Assembly (NCBI GenBank): GCA_011526265.1
Contig: WTJN01000018.1
Location: 1-33,216 of the forward strand
Source: Candidatus Arcticimaribacter sp.
Lineage (GTDB): Bacteria > Bacteroidota > Bacteroidia > Flavobacteriales > Flavobacteriaceae
Length of the DNA: 33,216 nucleotides
Reading direction: 5' to 3'
The notes below the pieces were generated by a model, which was not told where the DNA came from, made no database searches, and worked only from the letters and a program-made list of their open reading frames with translations. Positions within the stretch are counted from its first letter, which is position 1; each line of letters opens with the position of its first letter. The position numbers were made by a program, and so were the translations under genes. Shown in pieces: positions 16,814 to 25,423 of the stretch.

Positions 16814-18805
16814 ATGCCTGCCAAATCTTTTCCAGCCACCCCGCTGTTCCTTGCCTACATCCTTGGGACTTATGCCGGGTATTTTGTCACCGATCATACG
16901 GCAGCTTACCCCCTTTTTCTCTGCTGCTGCCTCCCTTTCCTTTTTCCCATCTACCGGTGGAGTTTTGTGCAGCGAAGCCTATGCTGCACAGCATTTTTCC
17001 TCTTGGGAGGAGCAAACAGTTATTTTGATCAGCAATGGCCCGGAAATCATTATCATTTTGAATGGAACAAAGACACTTCCAATGTATTTCGCATTGCCCT
17101 CATTGAACCCCTTCGGGCGGGAAGATCATCACAACGCTTCTACGGAAAAGTCCTGACGGTAAACAAAAAGAAAGCACAAGGAAAGATTCTGGTGCAGTTT
17201 GACAATGATCGACTACACCCCACCTTTCGGTTGGGAGATATCATTGAAGGAAAGGGTGCATTAACGGCCATTCGACCCCCACTCAATCCTGGTGCTTTTG
17301 ATTATAGGGCTTATCTTTTCTCACAAAAGATTGCTTTCCAATGGAAGGCCGATCCTTCAACAGTGATCAAGATAGGGCGGACAAAAAATCCTTTTGTTCG
17401 GTGCAGAAGTTATCTTCAAAATCGCCTATTTGAAAGTAAGTTTCTCCTGACAACAAAACAACTGCTCAACACGCTACTCTTGGGCGATCGAAGTCAGATT
17501 GAACGCCCGACGCTTGAGCAATATGCTGCGGCCGGAGTCATGCATCTCTTTGCCATTTCAGGCTTGCATGTGGGACTGCTATTGCTGCTGTTGCGTTGGC
17601 TGTTCGACCCCTTACGCCGCATTCCCTATGGCCAAGGAATTGCCCAATGGCTGCCCCTGGTCTTCTTGTGGGGTTTTGCTTTTTTGGTCGGGGCAACAGC
17701 CTCTGTCATCCGGGCAGTGACCCTCTTCTCTGCCTTCGAATTCAGTCGTCTCATCCAACGACAACTGCCGGTGTCTTACTTGGTGTTACTCTCCATGTTT
17801 TTACTGGTTTTTTTCTATCCGCGATATGTTTTGCAGTTGGGGTTTCAGTTGAGTTATTTGGCAGTTTTTGGGATTGTTTTTATTACACCTTTGTTCCCAT
17901 TGTCTTCCCTGCCAAAACTTGTGCGAAAAGGTACTGAAGTGCTCGTGGTCACCTTGGCGGCCCAAGTTGGCGTAGCCTTGCTGAGTAGTTATCACTTCCA
18001 TCAATTCCCGGGACTGTTTTTATTGGGCAACATGGTACTTCTGCCGCTTATGGGGCTTATTTTGTACATGGTCTTGGGAGCATTGACACTATTGATTTTT
18101 ACTGCCCCTCCAACGTTTCTTGTGCACATGGTGGATGCGCTTTTCGCGGCAATGAACAGCTGGGTGTTTTGGCTCGCTAAACAGAAGAACTTCCTTTTTG
18201 ATGATCTCTACTTTTCTCCTTGGGGGTTGTTCTGGGGCTATGTTCTATTGCTTGGAATCATTGCACTAAGAAAACTCGGTATGGCAAAAAGCAAATGGAT
18301 GATCGGAGGGGCGTGTGCGGCCCTACTCGCTTTCATTTGGGTGTTTCCCTCTTGGGAAAAACCGTCACTTTGGGTGAGTCATCACTATGGACAAACCACG
18401 TTGGTGGCATTGCATTCAACTGCGGTCCATTTTTATAGCGACAAAAATGAGCTCTCCTCCTCGCTCGTTGCCGCATACAAACACCATGCTGGAAAGCGGA
18501 AACACCGAGTCGAAAAATTAAACCAAGCGTATTGGTGGGGTACACAGCCTTTGGTGGTCATCGATGACCGATGGGTCAATACCGCACCCCTTCCTGCCAA
18601 CGCCATTGTTGTACTATCGCATAATCCGAAAATAAACTTGGAACGCATCCTTTTGAACCACTGTCCCAAAATGGTGATTATTGATGGCTCGAATAGTTTG
18701 TACTTTGTCCGTAAATGGAGTAAGACCCTTCATGCCCTCGGGATACCCTATCACAACACTGCAGAAAAAGGGGCTTATGCTATTTTCCCCGGAACCGTGG
18801 AATGA
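16814..18805 (+). CDS. ComEC/Rec2-family membrane protein without a canonical metallo-beta-lactamase domain
   Basis: ComEC forms the inner-membrane channel for DNA entry in transformation. The 663 residues start with two or three helices, then a soluble OB-like DUF4131 region (about 90-200) and the Competence membrane domain with the signature HLFAISGLHVG (about 241-251) and about eight helices. The C-terminal part (about 500-663) is soluble. It lacks the HxHxDH zinc motif of the metallo-beta-lactamase domain found in Bacillus ComEC; instead it ends in VIIDGSNSLYFVRKW and TAEKGAYAIF. Many Bacteroidota homologues are of this shorter form. Whether the cell is naturally competent cannot be told. 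The 3' end overlaps the convergent thioredoxin gene by 26 bases. Confidence 0.88.
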   Translation: MPAKSFPATPLFLAYILGTYAGYFVTDHTAAYPLFLCCCLPFLFPIYRWSFVQRSLCCTAFFLLGGANSYFDQQWPGNHYHFEWNKDTSNVFRIALIEPLRAGRSSQRFYGKVLTVNKKKAQGKILVQFDNDRLHPTFRLGDIIEGKGALTAIRPPLNPGAFDYRAYLFSQKIAFQWKADPSTVIKIGRTKNPFVRCRSYLQNRLFESKFLLTTKQLLNTLLLGDRSQIERPTLEQYAAAGVMHLFAISGLHVGLLLLLLRWLFDPLRRIPYGQGIAQWLPLVFLWGFAFLVGATASVIRAVTLFSAFEFSRLIQRQLPVSYLVLLSMFLLVFFYPRYVLQLGFQLSYLAVFGIVFITPLFPLSSLPKLVRKGTEVLVVTLAAQVGVALLSSYHFHQFPGLFLLGNMVLLPLMGLILYMVLGALTLLIFTAPPTFLVHMVDALFAAMNSWVFWLAKQKNFLFDDLYFSPWGLFWGYVLLLGIIALRKLGMAKSKWMIGGACAALLAFIWVFPSWEKPSLWVSHHYGQTTLVALHSTAVHFYSDKNELSSSLVAAYKHHAGKRKHRVEKLNQAYWWGTQPLVVIDDRWVNTAPLPANAIVVLSHNPKINLERILLNHCPKMVIIDGSNSLYFVRKWSKTLHALGIPYHNTAEKGAYAIFPGTVE

Positions 18806-19325
18806 AATTTTTCAAATAAATTTCAATGTCCTCGGGCTTACTGAATACGGCATAATCTCCCTGCTTGATCATTTTCAAATACGGTTCGAGTTGTTGCGGA
18901 TTATAGTAGCCCACCACTGGCATGATCGGGTCGCCGTCTTCGCTAAAAAACACCATGGTAGGATACCCGCTAATCCCCAAAAACTGTGTAAACTCGTGGG
19001 TAGAATTTCGCCCTCTTCGCGTAGGATCGTACTGGGGATTGGCAAAAGAACGGTCGTAGAAATCGATGGGCTCATTGCCCTCGGCATTGAATTTTACCGC
19101 ATAAAAATGGGTCGAGATATAACGCGCGACATCACGATTGGCAAAGGTTTTTTTATCGAGCAACTTACACGGGCCACACCACGTGGTGTAGACATCCATG
19201 AAGATTTTTTTTGGTACCGTTTTTTGCGCTTCAAGCGCCTCGGCTAGACTCATCCACTGGATCTCCTGTGCTTGGGTAAAGCCCGTGAATAACAACAAGA
19301 GAAAGAGGTAACTATTTTTTTTCAT
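18780..19325 (-). CDS. Secreted thioredoxin-fold protein
   Basis: The 181 residues start with a signal peptide (MKKNSYLFLLLLFTGFTQAQ), followed by a thioredoxin fold with the active site WCGPC (Cys50 and Cys53) and the cis-proline region SGYPTMVFF (about 127-135). Such exported Bacteroidota thioredoxins are thought to act in periplasmic thiol reduction or disulfide exchange; the partner here is unknown. It starts 9 bases after the POT transporter stop, so it is the last gene of the peptidase-transporter-thioredoxin unit. The 3' end overlaps the convergent ComEC-like gene. The ORF 18681-19247 on the other strand is a shadow of this gene. Confidence 0.9.
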   Translation of the reverse strand: MKKNSYLFLLLLFTGFTQAQEIQWMSLAEALEAQKTVPKKIFMDVYTTWCGPCKLLDKKTFANRDVARYISTHFYAVKFNAEGNEPIDFYDRSFANPQYDPTRRGRNSTHEFTQFLGISGYPTMVFFSEDGDPIMPVVGYYNPQQLEPYLKMIKQGDYAVFSKPEDIEIYLKNFIPRFRGK

Positions 19326-19334
19326 AAATCATGA

Positions 19335-20861
19335 TTAATGTACGTCGCCCATCAACTTATTCAACAAAGGCGCAATGAGAAGAACCAAAACACCTGCTCC
19401 AATGGCGTAATTGGAAATCAGCGAGAAACCATCGATATAAATCGGAAGCGACACCAAACCGCTCACGACAGTATCGTTGCTTTCCACGGCCAATTGCTTC
19501 CCAATAAAGCCCACCAACTGGAATGCATAGGAAGAGGAAAGGAACCAAATTCCCATCATAAATGCAACAATGCGCTTGGGAGACAAATCCGTTATTTTGG
19601 ATAAGCCCACTGGCGACATGAACAACTCGCCTATAGAGATCAAGAAATACATGATCAACAGAAAAGAGAACGGAACCAAGCCCTCTGCGTTGGCGAATTC
19701 TCCACTGAGTTTAAGGACATAAAAACTGCATCCTGCCAACAATAGGCCAATCCCAAACTTGTAGGGTGTTCTCGGGTTTAGTCCTCTCTTACTGAGGTAA
19801 GTAAACAAAAGTGATATGGGAATGGAGAGCAAAATAATGAACATGGAGTTCAACGCATTGGTCTGCGAGGCATTGATGGTATCGAGCTGCACATTGCGGT
19901 CGGCAAAAAGGGTGATCACACTGCCTGAAAGTTCATGGAATCCCCAGAACAAAGTCATGAAGACCGTAATGAAAATAGCGACAATCAATTTTTTGCGTTC
20001 GGCAACAGTCGCTTGATAGAGAATAGAAGCAAGGTAAACCACCACGATAATACCAATGGCTTTGAAGAGCACATTGACCAAGTTTTGATCGCCGAAGAGC
20101 GTTTCTCCCCCAGCAATAGCTTCGTAAGAGGAAAGAAAAAAAGCCACCAAAGGAGCAGATAAAAAAGCGAGGAGGGATACCCATTGATCCCGGGAGAGTG
20201 GCCCCATTTTTTCGGCCAGTACAGCGGGCGCTGGAGGCAATCCTTCTTGCCCAAAGACCCCTGCTTTGATGCCTTGCCAGAAAAAGGCCAAGCCTGTTAA
20301 CATCCCAATGCCCGCCAAGCCAAAGCCGTAATGCCACCCATAGGCAGCACCGAGCCAGCCGCATAGCAAAGGAGCGACAAATCCTCCGATATTGATGCCC
20401 ATGTAGAAAATAACAAAACCTGCGTCTTTTCGGGGGTCATTGTCTTTGTACAAGGCAGCCACAAAAGTAGAAATGTTGGGCTTGAAAAAACCATTACCAA
20501 CAACAATGAGCCCTAGCGCCAAATAAAAGGTAAGGTCCGATTCTATGGCCAGAACAAAATGTCCCAACGCCATCAACACACCGCCCAAAAGGATGGATTT
20601 TCGAAAACCCAGAAGGCTATCGGAAATGCGCCCGCCGATCACCGTGGAGGCATAGACCAACGACCCATAGGACGCATAAACCGCTGCGGCGGCCATGTCG
20701 CGAGTAGCCAAGGCTTCAAAAATAACATTGACCATGTACAGGGTGAGCAATGCCCGCATGCCATAGAAACTAAATCGTTCCCACAGTTCTGCAAAAAAGA
20801 GATAAAAAAGACCCTTGGGATGCCCTAGCAGGGTTTGTTCATGTTCGGTTGTCGCACTCAT
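19335..20861 (-). CDS. Proton-coupled peptide transporter (POT/PTR family)
   Basis: POT transporters import di- and tripeptides across the inner membrane with protons. The 508 residues carry the family marks: the ExxER motif in ELWERFSFYGMRALLTLYM (about 25-43), GGRISDSLLGFRKSILLGG after the third helix, NGFFKPNIS, and the PTR2 signature FYMGINIGGFVAPLL (about 150-164). Around 14 helices are apparent. It lies 11 bases after the DPP IV-type peptidase gene and 9 bases before the thioredoxin gene. The pairing with a dipeptide-releasing peptidase fits uptake of the products. Direct substrate range is not readable from sequence. Confidence 0.95.
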   Translation of the reverse strand: MSATTEHEQTLLGHPKGLFYLFFAELWERFSFYGMRALLTLYMVNVIFEALATRDMAAAAVYASYGSLVYASTVIGGRISDSLLGFRKSILLGGVLMALGHFVLAIESDLTFYLALGLIVVGNGFFKPNISTFVAALYKDNDPRKDAGFVIFYMGINIGGFVAPLLCGWLGAAYGWHYGFGLAGIGMLTGLAFFWQGIKAGVFGQEGLPPAPAVLAEKMGPLSRDQWVSLLAFLSAPLVAFFLSSYEAIAGGETLFGDQNLVNVLFKAIGIIVVVYLASILYQATVAERKKLIVAIFITVFMTLFWGFHELSGSVITLFADRNVQLDTINASQTNALNSMFIILLSIPISLLFTYLSKRGLNPRTPYKFGIGLLLAGCSFYVLKLSGEFANAEGLVPFSFLLIMYFLISIGELFMSPVGLSKITDLSPKRIVAFMMGIWFLSSSYAFQLVGFIGKQLAVESNDTVVSGLVSLPIYIDGFSLISNYAIGAGVLVLLIAPLLNKLMGDVH

Positions 20862-20872
20862 TTTGGTTGTTT

Positions 20873-23041
20873 TTAAAGTTTACTTTCAATAAAGTTGGTC
20901 ATTTTGGTATACAAATGCAAGCTGGTGTTGCCTCCATAAATCCCGTGATTCTTATCGGGGTAAATCATCCACTCGAATTGTTTGTTGGCTTGCACCAATG
21001 CTTCGACCATACGCATGGTGTTTTGCACATGGACGTTGTCATCGCCAGACCCGTGAATCAAAAGATAGTCCCCTTGGAGGAGATGGGCATAGTTCAGGGG
21101 AGAGTTATCGTCATACCCCGTTGGGTTTTCTTGGGGTGTGCGCATGAATCGTTCGGTGTAGATGGTGTCATAAAATCGCCAATTGGTCACCGGCGCCACG
21201 GCAATGGCCATGGCAAAAACATCGCTTCCTTTTAGGATGCAGTTGGTGGCCATGTGTCCGCCATAACTCCACCCCCAAATGCCAATCCTTTCGGCATCGA
21301 TATACGCGCGTTGACCCAGTTTTTTGGCGGCTGCAATCTGATCTTCAGTTTCGAGTTTGGTCAATTCCTTATAGGTTACTTTCTTGAATGCACTGCCTTT
21401 GAATCCTGTTCCGCGACCATCAACACAGGCCACGATGTAGCCTTTTTGAACCAAAAGTTGATGCCACAAGTCACGTTGTCCATGCCAACGGTCGGCAACA
21501 CTTTGTGAGCCCGGACCAGAATATTGAAAGAGCAAGAGGGGATATTTTTTTGCGGGATCAAAATCACGCGGTTTCATCATCCACATGTTCAGATCCTCAC
21601 CATTGATGGCAAGGGTGGAGAATGTTTTTTCGACCAGACCATACTCTTTTGCTTTTTCCACCAAAGCGGCGTTGTTCTCAATCTCCCGCACTAGGGCTGC
21701 GTTGGCGGTATTACGCAAGGTGTATATGCGTGGGGTTTGGGCATCCTCATAAGTGTGGATGAAGTAATTGAAATCGGCGCTGAAGGCTGCCCCGTTGGTG
21801 CCTTTGCGGGGAGAAAGGGCCCGTTTCTTTTTCCCATTCAATCCAATGGAGAACAGGGTGCGGCCAATGGACCCGTCTTCTACCGATGCATAATACAACT
21901 CTTTCTTTTTCTCATTGACCCCAAAAAATCGGGTCACCTCCCACGGCCCCTCGGTCAACTGTTTTTTCAATCGGCCATCGGCATGGTAATAATAGAGGTG
22001 GTTGTAACCGTCCTTTTCGCTGGTCCATAGAAAATCTCCTTTTGAAAGTACGCGAAGATTGTCGTGTACGTCAACATAGGTTGACGAAGTTTCGGTCAAT
22101 AATTTTTTGGCAACGCCCGATTGGGTGTCTACGTCCCAAAGGATCAACTCGTTTTGGAGACGATTCAGGCTTTGAATAAGCAATCGATTGGGTTGGGGAG
22201 CAAACTGCATCCGCGGAAGGTAATAAGGAGCGGTATCGCCCAAGGAAAGGGCTTTTGTTTGCTGATCGGCTAGGGTGTAGAGATGAAGGGAAACAACTGC
22301 ATTGGCTTCTCCGGCTTTGGGGTACTTGAAGGTGTAAGGAAATTGGTACAAGTCTTCACCATAAATATCCATAGAAAACTCGGGAACCAAGGTTTCATCA
22401 AATTGCAAAAAAGCAATGGCACTACTGTCGGCATTCCAATCGAAGGCGCGGACAAAGCCAAATTCTTCTTCGTATACCCAATCGGTCAGCCCGTTGATGA
22501 TGTCTGCACTCCCGTCGGTGGTGATTTGTTCCAAAGCGTTATTTTCCAAATCTTTGATAAATAAATTGCGTTGAAACACGAATGCTACCTTGGCTCCATC
22601 GGGAGAAAAAAGAGGTTGTTGAACTTTTTCGCCAAAGAGCAAGGAAACTTTTTTTGAGGTCAAGTCGTAGACCCAGTAGGTGGCCCGTTTTGACCGCCTG
22701 TAAATTCTTTCGGAGGCGGTTTCCAAAAGGATTTGATTTTCATCTTTGGAGAATTCATACCCGGTAAAGAAAGGGATTTGCGCCGAACTACTTGAATCGA
22801 CCAAAACGGCCAATTCATTGGCCGTGGCGTAATCGTATAAAACGATTTTGGAGGTTTGGGTCGCATAATCCACTTTGAGCACCGTGTAGGCACTCTGGTT
22901 TTTCATGGGATGAATTGACTCCAAACGTTCCTGAGCAAACTCCCAATTCCAAATGGCCTCATTGGTGAGCGGGCGAGTTTGAGCGTGAAGTGAAAAAGTG
23001 GAAAAAAAGATCCAAAAAACAAAGAAAGTATTCTTGCGCAT
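20873..23041 (-). CDS. Dipeptidyl peptidase IV-type S9 prolyl oligopeptidase
   Basis: Exported DPP IV-like enzyme that removes N-terminal X-Pro (or X-Ala) dipeptides. The ORF track starts at 23077, but the ATG at 23041 gives a clean signal peptide (MRKNTFFVFWIFFSTFSLHAQ) and 722 residues. The N-terminal DPP IV beta-propeller contains WVYEEEFGF, the glutamate motif that holds the substrate amino terminus. The C-terminal hydrolase has the triad, in this numbering, Ser592 (GWSYGGH), Asp667 (GSGDDNVH) and His699 (DKNHG), with the 32-residue Asp-His spacing of human DPP4. Lead gene of the minus-strand peptide unit, divergent from the HMG-CoA reductase gene. Confidence 0.95.
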   Translation of the reverse strand: MRKNTFFVFWIFFSTFSLHAQTRPLTNEAIWNWEFAQERLESIHPMKNQSAYTVLKVDYATQTSKIVLYDYATANELAVLVDSSSSAQIPFFTGYEFSKDENQILLETASERIYRRSKRATYWVYDLTSKKVSLLFGEKVQQPLFSPDGAKVAFVFQRNLFIKDLENNALEQITTDGSADIINGLTDWVYEEEFGFVRAFDWNADSSAIAFLQFDETLVPEFSMDIYGEDLYQFPYTFKYPKAGEANAVVSLHLYTLADQQTKALSLGDTAPYYLPRMQFAPQPNRLLIQSLNRLQNELILWDVDTQSGVAKKLLTETSSTYVDVHDNLRVLSKGDFLWTSEKDGYNHLYYYHADGRLKKQLTEGPWEVTRFFGVNEKKKELYYASVEDGSIGRTLFSIGLNGKKKRALSPRKGTNGAAFSADFNYFIHTYEDAQTPRIYTLRNTANAALVREIENNAALVEKAKEYGLVEKTFSTLAINGEDLNMWMMKPRDFDPAKKYPLLLFQYSGPGSQSVADRWHGQRDLWHQLLVQKGYIVACVDGRGTGFKGSAFKKVTYKELTKLETEDQIAAAKKLGQRAYIDAERIGIWGWSYGGHMATNCILKGSDVFAMAIAVAPVTNWRFYDTIYTERFMRTPQENPTGYDDNSPLNYAHLLQGDYLLIHGSGDDNVHVQNTMRMVEALVQANKQFEWMIYPDKNHGIYGGNTSLHLYTKMTNFIESKL

Positions 23042-23147
23042 GACCAATAAATTAGCGTCCAAAATAACGAATTTCAATCATTCCCCTGCTATGTTAACAC
23101 AAAATGAAGGGATGAAAAATAGTATCTTTAACAAAAAATTTGCTTTT

Positions 23148-24461
23148 ATGTCCAAAGTAGTTCAGGGGTTTTCGAAGCTCAGTAAATCCGAAAAAATCGA
23201 TTGGCTCATCACCCACCATTTCCACAAGGACGAATCGGCACGTGGATTGATCACACAATACTGGCACAACGACGAGAAATTGCAAGGGTTGCACGATGAT
23301 TTTATTGAAAACACCGTCAGTAACTTTTTTCTTCCGCTGGGGGTGGCGCCCAACTTTAAAATCAATGATGAGATTTACACCCTCCCCATGGCCATTGAAG
23401 AAAGCTCTGTCGTGGCTGCAGCGGCCAAAGCTGCCAAATACTGGGGCAATCGTGGCGGGTTTCGTACTGAACTTCTTGGGGAAGAAAAGGTCGGTCAAAT
23501 TCATTTCTGTCTTCCTGCGTCCTACGATCGTTTGAACCCCTTTATCGAAAAAATCGCACCCCAATTGCGCCAAGACTTGCAGGACATTACCAAAAATATG
23601 GAGGCGCGTGGCGGCGGAATCCAAACCATTGAGTTGCGCGACAAAACCACGGCCTTACCCCATTACTTCCAATTGCATGTTACCTTCTTGACCGTCGATT
23701 CGATGGGCGCGAACTTCATCAACTCTTGTTTGGAAGAAATGGCCAAACGATTGAAAGTCTATCTCTCTAACGATGCACAATGGCAAGAGGAAGCCAAAGA
23801 CTTGGAAATCATCATGTGCATCTTATCCAACTATGTGCCCAATTGCTTGGCCAAAGCCACGGTTTCTTGCCCCGTTGAGGCATTGGAACAAGAGGAGGGA
23901 ATGAGTAAAAGAACCTTTGCAGAAAAATTTGTCCGCGCCGTTGAGATTGCTCAAAAAGAGCCTTACCGTGCGGTCACTCACAACAAAGGGATCATGAATG
24001 GCGTGGATGCTGTGGTGATTGCAACGGGCAACGACTTCCGGGCGGTAGAAGCTGGGGTGCATGCTTTTGCCGCGCGCGACGGACAATACCGCAGCCTTTC
24101 GAACGCTTATATTGAGGACGATCAGTTTTATTTTGAATTGACCTTACCGCTGGCGGTAGGTACAGTCGGCGGCTTGACCAAGCTTCATCCGCTGGTGCGG
24201 TGGGCGATTGATTTGTTAGGCCAACCATCGGCGCCCCAGCTCATGCAAATCGTGGCGGCAGCGGGCTTGGCACAAAATTTTGGGGCCATCCGATCGCTGG
24301 TGACCTCTGGGATACAAAAAGGACACATGAAAATGCATCTCCTTAATATCCTGAACCAAATGAATGCATCGGACCATGAAAAGGAAAAGGCCGTTGACCA
24401 TTTTAAAAGCCATACAGTAACACATGCTGCGGTCGTGGCCTTTATACAAGCACTTCGATGA
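23148..24461 (+). CDS. Class II 3-hydroxy-3-methylglutaryl-CoA reductase
   Basis: Makes mevalonate from HMG-CoA. The 437 residues and motifs fit the class II bacterial form: EESSVVAAAAKAAKYWG (catalytic Glu near 84-85), DSMGANFINSCLE, THNKGIMNGVDA (Lys280), GNDFRAVEAG (Asp296) and GIQKGHMKMH (His393). The ORF track starts at 22998 inside the divergent peptidase gene; I chose the ATG at 23148 (MSKVVQGFSKLS), with 23112 as an alternative. Class II enzymes are often labelled degradative, but the 4-base overlap with a GHMP kinase gene suggests biosynthesis of isoprenoids by the mevalonate route. Confidence 0.95.
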   Translation: MSKVVQGFSKLSKSEKIDWLITHHFHKDESARGLITQYWHNDEKLQGLHDDFIENTVSNFFLPLGVAPNFKINDEIYTLPMAIEESSVVAAAAKAAKYWGNRGGFRTELLGEEKVGQIHFCLPASYDRLNPFIEKIAPQLRQDLQDITKNMEARGGGIQTIELRDKTTALPHYFQLHVTFLTVDSMGANFINSCLEEMAKRLKVYLSNDAQWQEEAKDLEIIMCILSNYVPNCLAKATVSCPVEALEQEEGMSKRTFAEKFVRAVEIAQKEPYRAVTHNKGIMNGVDAVVIATGNDFRAVEAGVHAFAARDGQYRSLSNAYIEDDQFYFELTLPLAVGTVGGLTKLHPLVRWAIDLLGQPSAPQLMQIVAAAGLAQNFGAIRSLVTSGIQKGHMKMHLLNILNQMNASDHEKEKAVDHFKSHTVTHAAVVAFIQALR

Positions 24462-25390
24462 ACAAATTCTACAGTCACGGGAAACTTTTGTTGACAGGAG
24501 AATACGCTGTTCTCGACGGTGTAAAAGCACTGGCTGTTCCCACCAAAAAAGGACAGTCGCTTTGTGTAACACCCACCTCGACAGGGCATATTGAGTGGAA
24601 AAGTTTTGGTCACGACGAAGGTTTGTGGATGGAGGCTATTTTTGATGAAAAAGGGAAATGCATTGCACCCAAGAGAACACCAAAACACTATATCGAACGC
24701 CTGGAACAAATCCTTGGTGTAATTCACTCCCATGCTCCGGCATCTTTGGGCAAAGGGGTGAGGATAGAGACTTTTCTTGAGTTTCCACAACAATGGGGCT
24801 TGGGATCTTCCTCTACGTTGATCAGTAATTTGAGCCAGTGGACCAAAATTAATCCCTACCTCTTGCTCGAAAAAACCTTTGGTGGAAGTGGATACGACAT
24901 CGCCGCTGCACAACATGACAGCGCTATTTTTTATCAAAGAAATTTCCACGCTCCACAGGTGGAAACGGTGCGCTTCTCCCCCCCTTTTCAAGGGCAATTA
25001 TTTTTTGTGTATCTCAACCAAAAACAAAATAGTCGAAACGCTATTGCAGACTACAGACAAAGCAGCGCCACCATCGACAAAGAAAACAGCTTTGCACGCA
25101 TCGCAGACCTTGGAACACAGCTGCCAAAAATCACCGACCAAAAGACCTTTAACGCCTGCCTGAAAGCACACGAAGCATGTGTGGGAGAACTTATTGGGCA
25201 ACCCCCCATCCAAGAACGCCTCTTTGCAGATTTTGACGGTCAACTCAAAAGTCTCGGCGCTTGGGGAGGTGACTTTATCTTGGCCTCGGGCAATGCAGAG
25301 ACACCCGCTTATTTTAGCAAAAAGGGATTTTCAACCATTTTTTCCTTCGCAGATTTTCTTTGGAGCAAAAAAAATCCCCTCCAAAACTAG
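24458..25390 (+). CDS. GYDIA-family GHMP kinase, probably of the mevalonate pathway
   Basis: The 310 residues have the GHMP kinase plan: an N-terminal motif GKLLLTGEYAVLDG (about 8-21), the ATP loop WGLGSSSTLISNLS (about 112), the defining GSGYDIAAA (about 146) and a third motif reduced to GAWGGDFILASG (about 268). GHMP kinases phosphorylate small alcohols or phosphates; mevalonate and phosphomevalonate are the likely substrates given the ATGA overlap with HMG-CoA reductase. Which of the two cannot be decided from sequence. The other pathway genes are not in the window. It ends at a strong hairpin shared with the convergent PpiD-like gene. Confidence 0.88.
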   Translation: MNKFYSHGKLLLTGEYAVLDGVKALAVPTKKGQSLCVTPTSTGHIEWKSFGHDEGLWMEAIFDEKGKCIAPKRTPKHYIERLEQILGVIHSHAPASLGKGVRIETFLEFPQQWGLGSSSTLISNLSQWTKINPYLLLEKTFGGSGYDIAAAQHDSAIFYQRNFHAPQVETVRFSPPFQGQLFFVYLNQKQNSRNAIADYRQSSATIDKENSFARIADLGTQLPKITDQKTFNACLKAHEACVGELIGQPPIQERLFADFDGQLKSLGAWGGDFILASGNAETPAYFSKKGFSTIFSFADFLWSKKNPLQN

Positions 25391-25399
25391 AGGGGATTT
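25372..25399. terminator. Bidirectional hairpin terminator between the GYDIA kinase and the PpiD-like gene
   Basis: A perfect 10-bp stem, AAATCCCCTC and GAGGGGATTT, encloses an 8-base loop. It begins inside the kinase 3' end and lies 25 bases beyond the PpiD-like stop. An A-run on the left side gives a U-tract to minus-strand transcripts, so termination looks best in that direction. Confidence 0.75.
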
Positions 25400-25415
25400 A
25401 AGATCAAAATCTTAA
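25398..25415. repeat. Second small inverted repeat next to the terminator
   Basis: TTAAGAT and ATCTTAA form a perfect 7-bp stem with the 4-base loop CAAA, followed on the plus strand by a T-rich stretch (ATATTTTTAG). It overlaps the first hairpin by two bases, so the two cannot fully form at once. It may support plus-strand termination. Confidence 0.5.
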
Positions 25416-25423
25416 GAATATTT

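Noticed and set aside
18681-19247. 188-residue plus-strand ORF after the ComEC-like gene
   Set aside because: It covers the thioredoxin gene in antisense, and WCGPC with a signal peptide lies in the other strand.
22998-23147. N-terminal extension of HMG-CoA reductase
   Set aside because: It runs into the divergent peptidase gene and its signal peptide region. The start at 23148 matches the usual family N-terminus.
24185-24997. 270-residue minus-strand ORF across HMG-CoA reductase and the GYDIA kinase
   Set aside because: Both plus-strand genes have intact family motifs. This is a shadow frame.
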